A DNA stretch of 64,000 nt, from positions 434,001 to 498,000 of the forward strand of contig WHUX01000011.1 of NCBI GenBank assembly GCA_015179025.1, read 5' to 3'. The translations under genes were made by a program, and so were the position numbers. Numbering within the stretch: position 1 is the stretch's first letter; every line of letters starts with the position of its first letter. Under the pieces are notes generated by a model. It saw nothing but the letters and a program-made list of their open reading frames with translations, ran no database searches and was not told the DNA's origin. Shown piece by piece: positions 12,747 through 24,460 of this stretch. The stretch comes from Terfezia claveryi (taxonomy: Eukaryota > Ascomycota > Pezizomycetes > Pezizales > Pezizaceae).

Positions 12747-15700
12747 TCATTCCTCAAGCTCGACCACTTGCTCCTGATCTGATAAGAACAGTCAGCTGGG
12801 ATGTTTCGGGGATAAAAGGTTAGTGGAAGGGTCCACACCATGAAGCCGACGTGCTGCTTTGACAATCCTTTCAGCACGGTCTTGAAGCCGTTTTCTGAGC
12901 ATTCCTTCCTCCTCGATCTTTAGCCTCAGTCGCTGTGGCTGTGCCTGTTTAGGCAAAGAATAAATTAAGCATTCAGTTTCGTCATTCATAATTCGTCAAC
13001 CAAGTTCGTGAGCAACTTTGCAATCAGACTAGAGACTGGAGACCTACAGCTTCGAGAATCAGAATCAAATCATTTGCTTCAGCCGCTGCAACCGCAGCTA
13101 TGCTCCGTAGTCCCTAGACTAGATTAGCACAGAAATTGTATAGCTGTCTTCAGACTTACGGCGTTGTATATCATCCGGGCCGTGTAGCTCTTTACGAATG
13201 GCAGCTTCACAAGTTCCATCAAATCGTCCCTGACGCCTGTTATTCATATTTTATTAGCAAGCAAAAACGTCTTGCCATAGATAGAGACGGTTTGTAATTA
13301 CCCATATCAAGTCTGTATGTATAATGTTCCAAGAGCACTGCGAGACCACTCCATCCCATTTTCTTGCAGAAGGTTCCTGTGGTACTTGCAAATCCCTTAC
13401 ATGTACTTGCAAGCTGCTGGACAAAACCACGAGGAGTTTCGTATTTGTTGGCCACATGGTGAATAGGGATTTCGTTGATGAGGTCTCTCAGCATCAGTGA
13501 AACGAAAAATCGCCTATGAACCCGTAGTTTCTCAATGTTCTCAGGAGAGTCTTCTTTTAGTGTCCCTCCCCGTGCCCTGTATTACCACTCAGTGTCTTAT
13601 TGATATATCCAGGAGGCTGCAGGAAAACATACATCCGGTTGACAAGCGCAGGATTTACCCCCACGAAAGTCACTGTTCTCAATCCACTTTCGTCCAATAC
13701 CTCTATTTCATTCATAAGGATTTTCCAGTTTACTTCAGTTAATCCATATATCGGCGTGAAGTTATATATAATATGCATATCCGTTTCCAGGTTAAAGGCC
13801 ATCAACGCACGACTTAATTCACGATGAAGGAAGACACCTTCCTCAGGGCCAAATCCAGAGACTACCGTAGCAATACCTATCGGTGTAGGCTCGAAGCCGC
13901 CAGTATCGTTCTCCCTAATGAGCTCTGATGATGTAAGAGAAGTGAGGGAAGACCGTACAAGGGCTGCTATTGCCGCTTTATCCTCTGAGGTATGATAAAG
14001 CAATGTGCATTGGATATAGTCATCAAGTGAATAGAGACTAGTGGCTAGGCGTGTTGAGATTACCTCTAACAGGGCTCTGTTAAGTGTTAGTTAAGACAAA
14101 TACCAGAACAAACAGGAGTGATACCTTAAGTACCTCTGAATACCAACTGTGAGAGAGCTCTTTACCCTTGGCATTGGGGCCTTGAGTAGCTCTTTCACCG
14201 CGTCTTTATCGACTTTCGGACAACAGAGGTAACTCTCTCCAACAGTATCTTTGCCTTTACGCCCTGCCCTTCCTCTCATTTGTCGTCTAATCGAGGGTTA
14301 TCTCAGCATTCCATCATACCAACGTGGAGGAGATAATCGTACAGCATGGCAGGAGTCAATAGCGTCCGCCCTGTTCTTGGGTGTATGATAACCCTTCTTG
14401 CTGAAAAACCCGGTTAGCTTGTCCTCGGCTGATGAACTTGTATCAAGACTACCAACCAGGCAGGTTTACACCAGCAGCCATTGTAGGTGTACAACATATC
14501 ACCTTCACAAGACCCTTGTCATATGCATCCGCAACCATATCACGTTCCTCTATAGTCAACCCTAGAAAATCATCAGCTAAAAGTAATTAGACCATGCCTG
14601 AAACGTACCAGCATGATGAAATGCGACTCCCAACAGTATAGATTTCCCAAGAGTACGGTCGAGCCCTGTAATTGAGGCAGCTAAGTCACGAATGACTTCT
14701 CTTCTTTGCTCTACCACATCTTCATCGGCCGGTGGCATGAACTGCCCGAGTAATTTCTTTCTAATAATGTTAACGTCCCTCATCAAGCGGAATCATTAGC
14801 TGGCCATACAGTAATCCTTTCAGTCATATCCCGCGTCGGGCAAAAAACCAATGCGCTATAGCCTTCTACCACGCACCCATACGCTAATGATATAATAGCA
14901 TTCATGACGGGGTCCTTCAATTCCTTTACCTCGCTCGGGGGTATGTGAGCAATGAGTTGATTGTGCTCATTATAAACCTCATTTTCATACACCAAATACT
15001 CTTGCAGAGGAATAGGCCGATATGTTGAATGATAATGGCAAGCTTGAAGCCATGATCCAAGCTCCGATATATTCTAGGTTCTCTTCAGTCAAAATGGAAG
15101 TTCGTGTCAAGTGAGTTCAGGGTAACTCACACTCAATGTTGCAGACATGCCAATCATCTGCAATGATTGTTGCAAGCATAATAGCTTCGTCGCAAGTACT
15201 TCAAGAATATAGCTTCGCATAGATTTTAGTAATTTCATATCACCGAAACTGATATATCATACCCTCTATGATCATCCTCCAACATATGTAGCTCATCAAA
15301 GACTACAACCCCTAAACCTCCAATTGAGCCGTCCTCCAAAGCGGTATTCACAATTGAATTTGCCTTGTAATCACTCAAAAGTCAGAAGTCTTATTTAAAA
15401 AAAAAAGTGAATTTGCACTAATCACCTTTTCAATTGTGCAGACAGATATATCTGCGTCCTTCCAATTAAGTGAAGATTTCGCCCCTCCGTGGTATCCTGT
15501 GACATTTATACGAGGTTCTATTCCCTCAACAACTTTCTTTAAGAATTTGACCTTCTCAGTCACGATAGCAACATACGGTAATACCACTATAGCCTTCATT
15601 CGGGTTTCCATCACTCGCTTGATCATTAGAATTTCCGCTACTGAACGCTATGTTAGACTTAAACTATTTGTCATTTTATTTCATAATGAATATAATATAG

Positions 15701-16150
15701 GGCCAAGAGTGGCAACAGCTCACCAAGACTCTTCCCTGCAGATGTAGGAGCGGTATAGACCAGATTATTCTCCCCTTCCAAAAGCCCCGGCATAGATAGA
15801 CACTCTGCTTGCCATTCATACATCACCTCAATTCCACAATTCTTCAGCCCCTTAACGAGATTTGAGTCCAGGCCCCATTTTCCATGAGATAGCTGAAGAA
15901 TACCATTACGGAATACATTGGGTGTAGAGGATTGGATAGTGGGACGATATGGCTGCTGAAGATGCTTGGTGGTAGCTTTGTCAAATATAGCGGGGTATCT
16001 GCTCGGAGAAGGTAGAGTTGGATATAAAGGATCGTTGGTTGCATGCCGATATGAGTGCGCGGATGAGACTCGACCACTGTTAAGAATTTTAGGTCTTCTC
16101 AAAGGCTGGGTCGTAACGTTTTCAAGAGGCGATTTTCGGGAAGGCTGCAT
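12747..16150 (-). CDS. helq: Superfamily 2 DNA helicase, HELQ/Hel308 (Mus301) type
   Basis: A multi-intron minus-strand gene. Visible in order: [14 protein letters not shown] (Q-like entry), Walker A in [24 protein letters not shown] and [13 protein letters not shown] box as [16 protein letters not shown] (near 15270-15310), [22 protein letters not shown] followed by [23 protein letters not shown], the [10 protein letters not shown] motif VI, then a winged-helix/ratchet part and a helix-hairpin-like end ([16 protein letters not shown]). This order is that of HELQ/Hel308 and of the helicase half of DNA polymerase theta; no polymerase domain follows before the inferred stop at 12747-12749 (..EQVVELEE), so a HELQ-like enzyme is favoured. 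Role by family: 3'-5' unwinding at stalled forks and crosslink repair. Start is uncertain: ATG at 16150, with another in frame at 16165. MSH1 lies just upstream in the same orientation. Confidence 0.9.
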
Positions 16151-16688
16151 GTCTACAGGAATCAATCAGCAGCATTTCTTGATCCTGAAATATATAGTGG
16201 CCTCAATTATAGGAGCCGTAGTTTGTTGTTTGTATCGCCAAGACAAACAGTCATGTGAGCATGGTATTCAGGGTAAACACCTTTATATTTGGGGCTGTGA
16301 CTAGAAACCTGAGCGAAATTTACAATTACATAAAATACACCTCAGAAGTAAGGGAGAGTTTAGTAGAGGTCTATGACCTCCAAAGAGACATTAAAAATTC
16401 ATGCATTGATCTATACTAGCATGCTAAGAGTAAACTGGGCCCGCACTTTTAAATAGCAGTTGCAGAGGTGCTAGGAGTAGACTGTGCCCGCACTTTTAAA
16501 TAGCAGTTGCAGAGGTAGAGAACAACCAGTCTCCAGTAATAGACCAAGAACCTAGTGAACAGCTTGATAACCTTCTCACGGTCTGAATGCGTATACAATT
16601 CCCCTTATGACGCAGATAAAGGATGCACTCGTCACTGACTAAGTCGGACATTGGTAATATTAAGGCACTCAGGCACGTAGCAGCATTC
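16151..16688. repeat. Spacer with 47-bp tandem duplication
   Basis: Between the helicase promoter and the MSH1 stop. A 47-bp unit occurs twice in tandem at about 16424-16517; the core GCCCGCACTTTTAAATAGCA is identical in both copies (from 16439 and from 16486) and the flanks differ by a few substitutions. The motif TTCAGGGTAA sits at 16267-16276, roughly 120 bases upstream of the helicase start. No coding sequence. Confidence 0.7.
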
Positions 16689-19600
16689 TCAACCCTGACT
16701 TCGTTGTATATGCTCTTTGGCTATTTTGATTGTCTTTTGTGGAATGCCTAAATTTAGTCACGCAATCTGTTAGCGTGTGGAGATAAGTAAGCCTGTTTGA
16801 ACTCTCACCCGCAAGCTTTGCAACTATTAGCGCATGTGAGTTGGAATTCACTCCCTTCCTCAGCTTGTGAACATATGTGAATCCACCATACTCGTGCTCT
16901 TGTACATCCGTACAGTAATACCCGACCTTTCTATATCTGTGAGTCCAGTCTGCCACGTCATGGAAATGTGTTGCAAATAATGTCCGCGACTTATTGACTT
17001 CGTAGAGATGAGCAAGGCAAGCAAATGCTATTGCCGAGCCTTCCTTTGGTGCAGTCCCTCTACCAAGTTCATCTATTATTACGAAAGATTTTGATGTCGC
17101 TTTCCTGAGAATATTTGCCGTCTCTAGCATTTCGACCATGAAAGTTGATTGATCCCGAAAAAGATTATCTGCTGAGCCAACCTGGATACAGCGGTAAGCA
17201 ATATGCTCTATCCATGAGAACCAGTCACCTTACTCTGCTAAAAACTTGGTCCACCAGACCAATCTCTGCATGGTCCGCCGGGACGAAACAGCCAACTTGG
17301 GCAAGGATAGATATCAATGCGTTTTGTCGCAGAAATGTGCTCTTCCCAGCCATATTTGGTCTGTTTGGGTTAGTTCACGACCTCAAGGGGGTTCAGGTAT
17401 ATGCATAGTTACCCTGTTATCAACCATAGCCTCTCCCATGCGCCTATGATGCAGTCATTAGAAATGAAAGTCCTTCCTTGCTCCCAAAGCCCGTCTTCCA
17501 CCATGGGATGCCGACCGCCAATTATTTCATGCCTCGATCTAGAACAATTAGTTGGCATATATAAATTTGCTCATTGGCTTTAACCCTCGTACTCTTCATT
17601 TAGAATAGGCCGCGTGAGATTCTTTTCATGAGCGAGCGTTGCAAAAGAAGTTGTAATATCAAGCTCATCCAAGACAGCACCATTGTGCCGTAAGACTACT
17701 AGAGAGTTGATGACCTGTTTCAAAGTCAGTACAGATCACTTTCCCATACTGTCAGCAATTTTTAGAGGTTATACGAACTTCGTCTCTCAATTTGCGTAAC
17801 ACCGCCTGCTCTTCCGTCCTGACAAGATGGCGGGCTTGTTCAATTTTCAGGCCTAGCTCCGTCCAATCCTTGGTCACATTAGTACGTCAAGGTCATATTT
17901 AACGAGTTTCATGTAGATAATTCCGCCTACAGGATGTTGGAAAGACTTCGTAGTTCTACTAGAGCTGATGGACACAAGGTCTGGAAATTTCAGTGATGCA
18001 GTTTTTATATCCTTCCCTTTGATGTGACAAAAGTGACCTTGACCTGACGCCCACTTCAGCGTCAAAGAAGCAACCCCTGTTATATTTAATTATGATGCTG
18101 CAAAATCATGGAGTCAATGCTATGGACTAACCTAACTTTTCCCGCAACTGCCCTGTAAGCTTCTGTTTCTTCTTGAATAGCCTATCCAATTTCGTATGAA
18201 GTTTCGTGAGAGCGGGCGAAGCACTAAGTGATCTCTTGTCAGTTATAACTGTCATAACACCAATACGAATGAAAGAGCACTCGGTCATGCTACCTTCTCG
18301 ACATTAGCCATGGCTCAGCTCTGAGGATCCCAGATTTGCCTTCGTAATATCCGCTGGTATCCGTTTCCTTCCTTGCCCAGGCAGTCTGCCTATCATTGAC
18401 AGTCGGCTCATCAAGTTCATTGATACGTACTGCTGCTTCCGCCATCTCAGCCAACTTAGCTGTCTCAGACTCTTCAATCTTCTGTTGCAAGATTAACCCT
18501 TCTTCATCAATTGAGCTAATTATTGTTTGAGCTAAGTTAATGGGTATATCCAGTCTTGAGAGTAGCCGCTCCAAGGAAGAACCATCCGCTGCCTCAGATA
18601 ATAAGCGGGTTTGGATACTTCGTGTGAGCTCGATAGTACGTGCTAGGGACAGTAGGTCATCTGCTGACCCCCTCCCAATGGAGAACCTCTGTGCTAGCCT
18701 TTGTGAATCATGCGTACGTTGGAGTAGTGCAATGATATCATCTCGAAGAGCACCATTATGATAGAAAAACTCCACAATATCTAATCGATCTTCGATCGCA
18801 GTCAAGCAAGTTATTGGTGAAGCTGAAATGATGTTAGAGGATGTCTATTAAGCTATACACAATTGAACTCACATAACCATGAAGACAAAAGCCTCGTTCC
18901 GGACTTAGTGACCGTGCGCTTGATTGTGTGCATGAGGCTCCCTTTGTAAACTCGGTCACGAATTGTCTGCTTTATCTCTAGGCTTCTCATAGAATTTGAA
19001 TCAATTCCCATTATGTCTTTGGGTAATCTTTTTATTGGAGGCTGTAATTTGACAGATAAACCAGGGAGTTGTGCTTTTACATATTGTAGTAAATGTGTCC
19101 CAGCCTGAATCTCTAGCTCGCTAAAAGGCGGCCTCTGCTTTCGAAGCGCAGGTCGTTCCAGCATCTCCTCCCAAGTATCGACAGGCATCTCGAGAAGTGG
19201 TGGTTCTGGGTAGTAGGTGACAAAGATCTTATCTTCTTCGAGTCGTCTAACAACATAACTATCATTCCTCCCTTGGTATTTATCGCTAACCACAACTTCA
19301 CGAGGCCCAATACGTGCTATATCCCCCCTAAATCTGCCATGGTGCTCTCTTGTGTGAAAAAATCACCAGTAGATAAATCTAACCAAGCAAGGCCAATTGG
19401 TTGAGAAAGAATCTCATCAAGCTCATCAACGGAGGCTTCAGCAAGTAATTCCCGAGACGATAATGCAAGCAGGTAGTTGTTATCGTAAGCGTCTAGAAAT
19501 TTCTCATCGATCAGAGTCCCGGGCGTGATAATCCTAGATATCCTCCGGTCGAACATGAGCCCTCCCAATTTTCCCTTCACTTCGTTTGGGTATTCTTCAC

Positions 19601-20224
19601 TGATCGCAACGTATTTGTGGTGTTCCTGAACCAGCACCCTAAGCATTCGATCAAGTTGATAGAAAGGGAAGCCAGCCTAAGATTGTAGAAATCAGTATGC
19701 ATTCATATTAGCGTTACCCAGTGGCTACGGTACCATGGCTACTGTCCCGGGCCCAGCTTTCCTTTGTGACACTTTCAGACTGAGTAAAGGACCCACCTCC
19801 TCAGCATGTTCAAAATAAAGCTGAAACACCTGTCAGCGAAAACTCACGTCTGTCAAAATATATCAGAGAGACATTCAACCTCGTAAAAGCCTCCAACTCT
19901 GGTAAGGACTACACAAATAGGAAACCTATCCATATTTTTCCTCGCCTGTTGAATGACAGGTGGGTATGTCGGCTCCAGATCACTTGGTAAAGGATCCAGT
20001 GGAAGGGTTCCTTGGGGAAGCTCCTCCAAGGTCAAAATTGTCTTTTTTTTCGCCCCACGAGCCCAAATAATAGTGCCTGGATTTAATGTGCATCGGGCTG
20101 CAAGCAAGCGAGGCGCATTGAGGGAACTCTGACCGGAAAGGGCCGTATAACTTCGACTAAATATCATATACATGCCATAGGTATTGATGCATCTCTTCAC
20201 CAATGTGGCTGAAGCAAAGCCCAT
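16689..20224 (-). CDS. msh1: Mitochondrial MutS homologue MSH1
   Basis: A multi-exon MutS family gene. The start is set at 20224 ([20 protein letters not shown]), which begins a basic, hydroxylated, acid-free mitochondrial targeting-like leader; an ATG at 20431 is also in frame. Visible: [17 protein letters not shown]; mismatch-binding domain I ([16 protein letters not shown], then LYFEHAEE after an intron); connector [17 protein letters not shown]-type core; Walker A as [15 protein letters not shown] (near 17350); [12 protein letters not shown] (Walker B, 17060); [11 protein letters not shown]; and a C-terminal [15 protein letters not shown] before TGA at 16689-16691. The lever and clamp regions lie at 18290-19290. 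Family role: mismatch repair and maintenance of mitochondrial DNA. The FY(E) phenylalanine wedge is present as GGFYE. Introns have standard GT-AG ends. Identity is strong, first exon less so. Confidence 0.9.
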
Positions 20225-21133
20225 TTGCAAAATTTCTTTGTGCGGAAGTAAAATAAGGGAATATACCTCCCCAAGAGAGGGTATGATGCTATTTCCTCTC
20301 AACTGAGCTTGTAAGCCGTTGCGATGTTGGCATGAGAGGAACTGAGGTTTGTCAAGTAAATATTTTGAGACGCGAGACAACCAAGGATAGTAACTACACA
20401 TCACATGATTATACCCGCTCGAGAGAAACATGTGAACTCAGGGTAATGGTATGATGAAAACTCGTTCAGGGCAGTATTTGTAATTTCTTTTGCAACGTTT
20501 TAGGTAGGTCCTTGTCAGAAGGGTTCTTGTCAGAACGGTCCTTGTCAGAATGGTCCTGTTCTCATGCCCAGACAGCTATATATCACAATTGCTATATTGA
20601 ACGGTCCCAAACCTAAGAATTTCACTTTAAACAAAGGCTGTTGTCGTGGAGGTTGGTAAATTTGCTCTCAATCCCGTTGGTATTCTCCAATATCGAGGGG
20701 CTACTTAAATCTCAGCCCTCACCTCCGCACCCAACAGGAGGGTCTGGCTCCAGGACATAATAATTATGAGTGCTTATCAAGGCCCAGAATGAGTACATTA
20801 AGGGCAATTCTATATCTAGTATGATCAGTCCGATCATTCCGTATCAGGCAACACTGCCCGGGCATATTTAACTAACATCCTTTCCTTGACCCTTTTAGTC
20901 TGCAACCAGACTAGCACTTTGGCGGAGCAGAAAATCTGAAAAGTTGTCATACCACCAAATAGATTTTTGCCTGGGTCAGGTCGGGGCTAGGGCTACTTAT
21001 ATAGAAGGTAGTGCTACAGTCATAAAGGAGATCTAGAAAAATACATTGCGCGCAAACCATTTCTGCACTGGTGCTAATGTTAATCTACTTTGTTCCTTCA
21101 AGGTAGTCTGGTTGCCTATTAAGGGCCAGCTCG
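20225..21133. other. Spacer with 15-bp tandem repeat and terminal-repeat motifs
   Basis: Upstream of MSH1 and downstream of HisRS. A 15-bp unit (GGTCCTTGTCAGAA plus one variable base) repeats three times with a partial fourth at 20507-20558. A hairpin TAGTCTG-CAAC-CAGACTA lies at 20896-20913 and the related TAGTCTGGTTGC at 21105-21116; both belong to the dispersed family described in the findings. TTACCCTGAG (minus strand) is at 20436-20445. No gene is supported. Confidence 0.6.
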
Positions 21134-23064
21134 TCAGAAGCTGTCAGAAGGCCATCCATTGCGCTGACGGCCTATGCGCATTTTAACCTCCTCGGCAAGG
21201 TTTTCCAGAGAAACTGTGACACCCTCCTTTTCAGGGTGGCCCTCGGGCAGACCTAACTCCTTCAACTTCACCTCTCCCCTTGCAAGTTCATCCTCCCCGA
21301 GGATTACGGCAAGGGGAACTCCGTTGGTTTCGGCGGCTTTAAACTGAGCTTGCAATTTGGGCTTTACCTTATAGGAAAATTCAGCCTATAGCAAGTTAGC
21401 CCCAACTCAATGCGGTACAAGGGGATGATGTCACCTTAATTCCAGCATCCCACAAAGTTCGTGCGATTTGCATCCGCTCTTTCAAAAGACCAGAGCCAAA
21501 TGCCATGACAAATACATCGACTTCATTGAGCCTAACTGATTGCTCATCCATCTTTGCCTTCTTTATAGACAATATCCTGTCCACACCGAAAGAAATCCCG
21601 ACACAAGGAATCGCCCCTTTTGAAGATTGGGAGAACATGCCTACAAGCTCATCATAACGCCCACCAGCAGCGATAGACCCAACACCTATGGTGTCGTCGT
21701 TTGAGCGGTCGGCATCGGGGTCGCTAGACTCAGGCTTAGGCTTTTTTGCCCCTTTCCCTTTCGATGCGGGAGCAGCAGAAGCCTCGGTGACAACCTCATA
21801 TATTATACCGGTGTAGTAGTCCAACTATCGAGGTTTTAGCAAGGGTTGGGCTAGTAGGGATGAGAGAAAGGTACTTACTCCGCGAGCAAGCGAGAGATCA
21901 AAAGAGATCTAAATGACCTAATTAATATAAGTGACATTATTCTGGTAATTGAATTCGCACCTTTGGCAGCACATTGAAAATGGTTAGATATTCGAATAAC
22001 AGACACATATCAGTGAAGCCTTTCTTGAGGGTCTCGTTGCTGGTTAAGCTTTCATCTTTCAGAAGCTCAGAGAGAAGCTCATTCCCACCTATTTCACAAA
22101 TGAGCCTTATGCTTCGTAGGATAGTTGGATTTACATACCCTTTTTCACCACATAATCTCCAATTTTATCGGCTACACTAGGAGCTAGACCCTTCTCTTCC
22201 GTCATCTCTTTCTTGACATCTTCCCAGGGGAGCTAAGTCAGCGTTAGTCTTGGGGGTAGTCATCAAATCTGGAGAGGGGATGCATACTTTGTCTAGTTTA
22301 TCCACCGCGCTTGAAATTGTCCTGATTTTGTCTACCGGCACTCCACAGACTTCGAATAGGCCATCGAGAATTTTGCGGTGATTGACCTTGATCGTGTAAA
22401 TTCCAAGGTCCAAGGAGTCCAATATCTCTGTAGTAATTCTGAGGATTTCTGCGTCCGCAATCATAGGGTCGTATGTGCCCGCAATGTCAAAATCGCATTG
22501 ATAGAACTCCCTCATTCTTCCCTTGGCCACTGCGGGCTGGTCTCGACGATATACCTTGGAGATGTGATACCGCTTGATGCTCTGAATGTTCGGGTTCATG
22601 GCTAGCCACCTTGCGAACGGAACTGTGAGGTCGTAACGAAGTGAGCAAATCTCACCTCCTTGGTCCGCTAAATCATAGATGAGTTTGCTGTCCTCGCCGT
22701 ATTTTCCAGACAAAATCTCCTTCAACTCAAAGACCGGAGTATCAATAGTTTGCGCTCCATGACGCTTGAAGACTGTAACAATGTTCTGAAAGATTTTGTC
22801 GCGGATAACCATGTCCTTGCCATCCCAATCACGGGTTCCTTTGGGAACCTTCAAATTGAACTTCGGCTGGTCCTTGCCGCTCTTGTCTTTTTTGCCCATT
22901 ACGTCGTTACAGTCTTGTATTATGTCTTTGAATGTCCCGGTGTGAATCGGCCTCGAGAACGTTGAAATTTGATGTCCACGGATTGGTGATAGCCTGTTTT
23001 TGTGTCTGGGTATTTCTGACCTATACAGCCGAAGTTGGGGAAGAATTGTAGTAATAGACTTCAT
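21134..23064 (-). CDS. hts1: Histidyl-tRNA synthetase, dual cytosolic/mitochondrial
   Basis: Class II aminoacyl-tRNA synthetase. Exon 1 (22288-23064) holds a leader of about 55 residues rich in Arg/Ser/Thr with few acids, then a second Met at residue 56 (MGKKDKSGK) directly before the conserved core KVPKGTRDW. Motif 1 and 2 regions include [17 protein letters not shown] and [19 protein letters not shown]; the HisRS-specific [14 protein letters not shown] lies across the junction near 21824; motif 3 is [11 protein letters not shown]...[11 protein letters not shown]; the anticodon-binding domain ends [12 protein letters not shown] Lys/Ala-rich insert ([14 protein letters not shown]) follows LDYYTG. 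As in yeast HTS1, two in-frame starts would give mitochondrial and cytosolic forms. At least four introns. Confidence 0.95.
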
Positions 23065-23415
23065 GCAACTCTCTGGGAGGAAAAAATAATGTAGCCTCTG
23101 GAGGAGGGGAAAAGTGAAGTCCTAATGTGTGGCTGAGTTTTGATGTGGGCTACAAATGCGGTAGTTCAAAATCAAAATCCTTTTACTTACTGTGAACTTG
23201 CTGAGTCATGGGGGAATCAGACGCTGCAATTCTGGTCTCATGCCAAGACCCTGAGCGTACCGCAATTCAGTCTCTATCTCCTATACAAATGCCCAAAAAA
23301 AAGCATGGTATAAATTAGTCTAGATAAATAACTAGACTAGGTATAAATTTAGTTACAATTTTTCTCAATAATTAAAGACTTCTTATCAATAAAAGAAAAA
23401 GAATAAAATAATAGT

Positions 23416-24252
23416 TAGTTTGGTTGGCACTAGACTAAATAATAGTAGAGAAGTATACTTATTTAATATAGTAATAAATAAATAGTTTAACTTATTGAAA
23501 AGTATATAAGTTATAGTAGTAAAATACTATTTATATTATATATATATATTATAAAAAATATAATATTATAATAAAATATTATGCATATAACTTATATAAT
23601 TTTAATATATACTTACTATAATAGAACTTAAAAAGGTAAAACAACTAAAAGATATACTTAAATAAAAGTATACTTAAGTAAAAGTAAGAAATATTATATA
23701 TATAAAAGATACTATATATATAATTAAAAGAAGACTAAAATAGAAGTAAAAGTAAAAGTAGAAGTAAAGAAACTAAAAGATATTTAAGTTTATATAATTA
23801 AATAGTCTATAATTTAACTTTAAGTAATATAAAATAATATTTAACTAAAATAAAAAAAGTATACTCTAATATTAATAGTAAGACTCCTCTTTCCTTCTAG
23901 TAACCTTCTTTATCTTTTATTCTTATATTTACTATTACTATTACTTTTATTTATAAACTTAATATTGCTAGTATAATTACTTTTTAGACTTAAATATTCT
24001 TCTTAAAATAGTTCTAGTAGTAGGTAAAGAAATAGTTAGCAAGGAATTTTTCTGCTTTCAAAAAGTATATAAGAGGCTAATAATAGGAGAGGGGTCAAAT
24101 AATAATATAGGCATTTATTCAATTTGGGTTTATTTAAAGAATAAGTATAGAATTGAGATCTTGTTGTAGTGGCGGTTTTGAGGCTCAAATTTTGGTTTCA
24201 CCATGACTAATGCCCACGGATGTATGCAGCAGTGTTTGTGCCAACCAGACTA
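23416..24252. mobile_element. Probable TIR transposon relic, RIP-mutated
   Basis: The left end TAGTTTGGTTGGCAC (23416-23430) and the right end GTGCCAACCAGACTA (24238-24252) are inverted repeats matching at 14 of 15 positions, 837 bp apart. Each outer end is TA, which could include a TA target duplication as in Tc1/mariner elements. The interior is nearly all A and T and in 23461-23880 I count only two CpA and two TpG, while TpA is very frequent: the RIP pattern. No transposase remains readable. Caveats: the AT-rich part extends about 120 bp left of the left end and stops about 140 bp before the right end, so these two ends may belong to different copies. Confidence 0.55.
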
Positions 24253-24372
24253 GCAAGGTGTGAGTGTATTGACCACCACTACCGGTAGTAGTTTAGGCGA
24301 ATCAGACTAGTTTAGGCGGTTATGTCCTAGACCACCAAGACGCTCCAAGACTCTAGTCTGCTTGGCACAAGC
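24234..24372. repeat. Second inverted pair of the same terminal motif
   Basis: TTTGTGCCAACCAGACTAG (from 24235) and CTAGTCTGCTTGGCACAA (from 24353) form an inverted pair of about 18 nt arms with one mismatch around a 100-bp interior of normal composition. It could be a short MITE-like copy, or the abutting ends of two neighbouring elements. It lies 90 bp before the VPS33 start. Confidence 0.6.
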
Positions 24373-24460
24373 CCAGTGAATAGTTTGATGACAACCTCAT
24401 CCACAGAACTCTACAAGATACTAAAATTCCTCGCGCTCATCCCACGCCCTGTCACACCCG

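Larger units (their letters stand above)
23065..24460. other. Divergent HisRS/VPS33 spacer with AT-rich island
   Basis: About 1.4 kb between two divergent genes. The central 23290-24110 is extremely AT-rich with no open frame of note; the outer 200-300 bases on each side have normal composition and must hold both promoters. Copies of the TAGTCTGGTTGGCAC motif lie at 23416, 24238 (reverse) and 24354. Confidence 0.7.
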
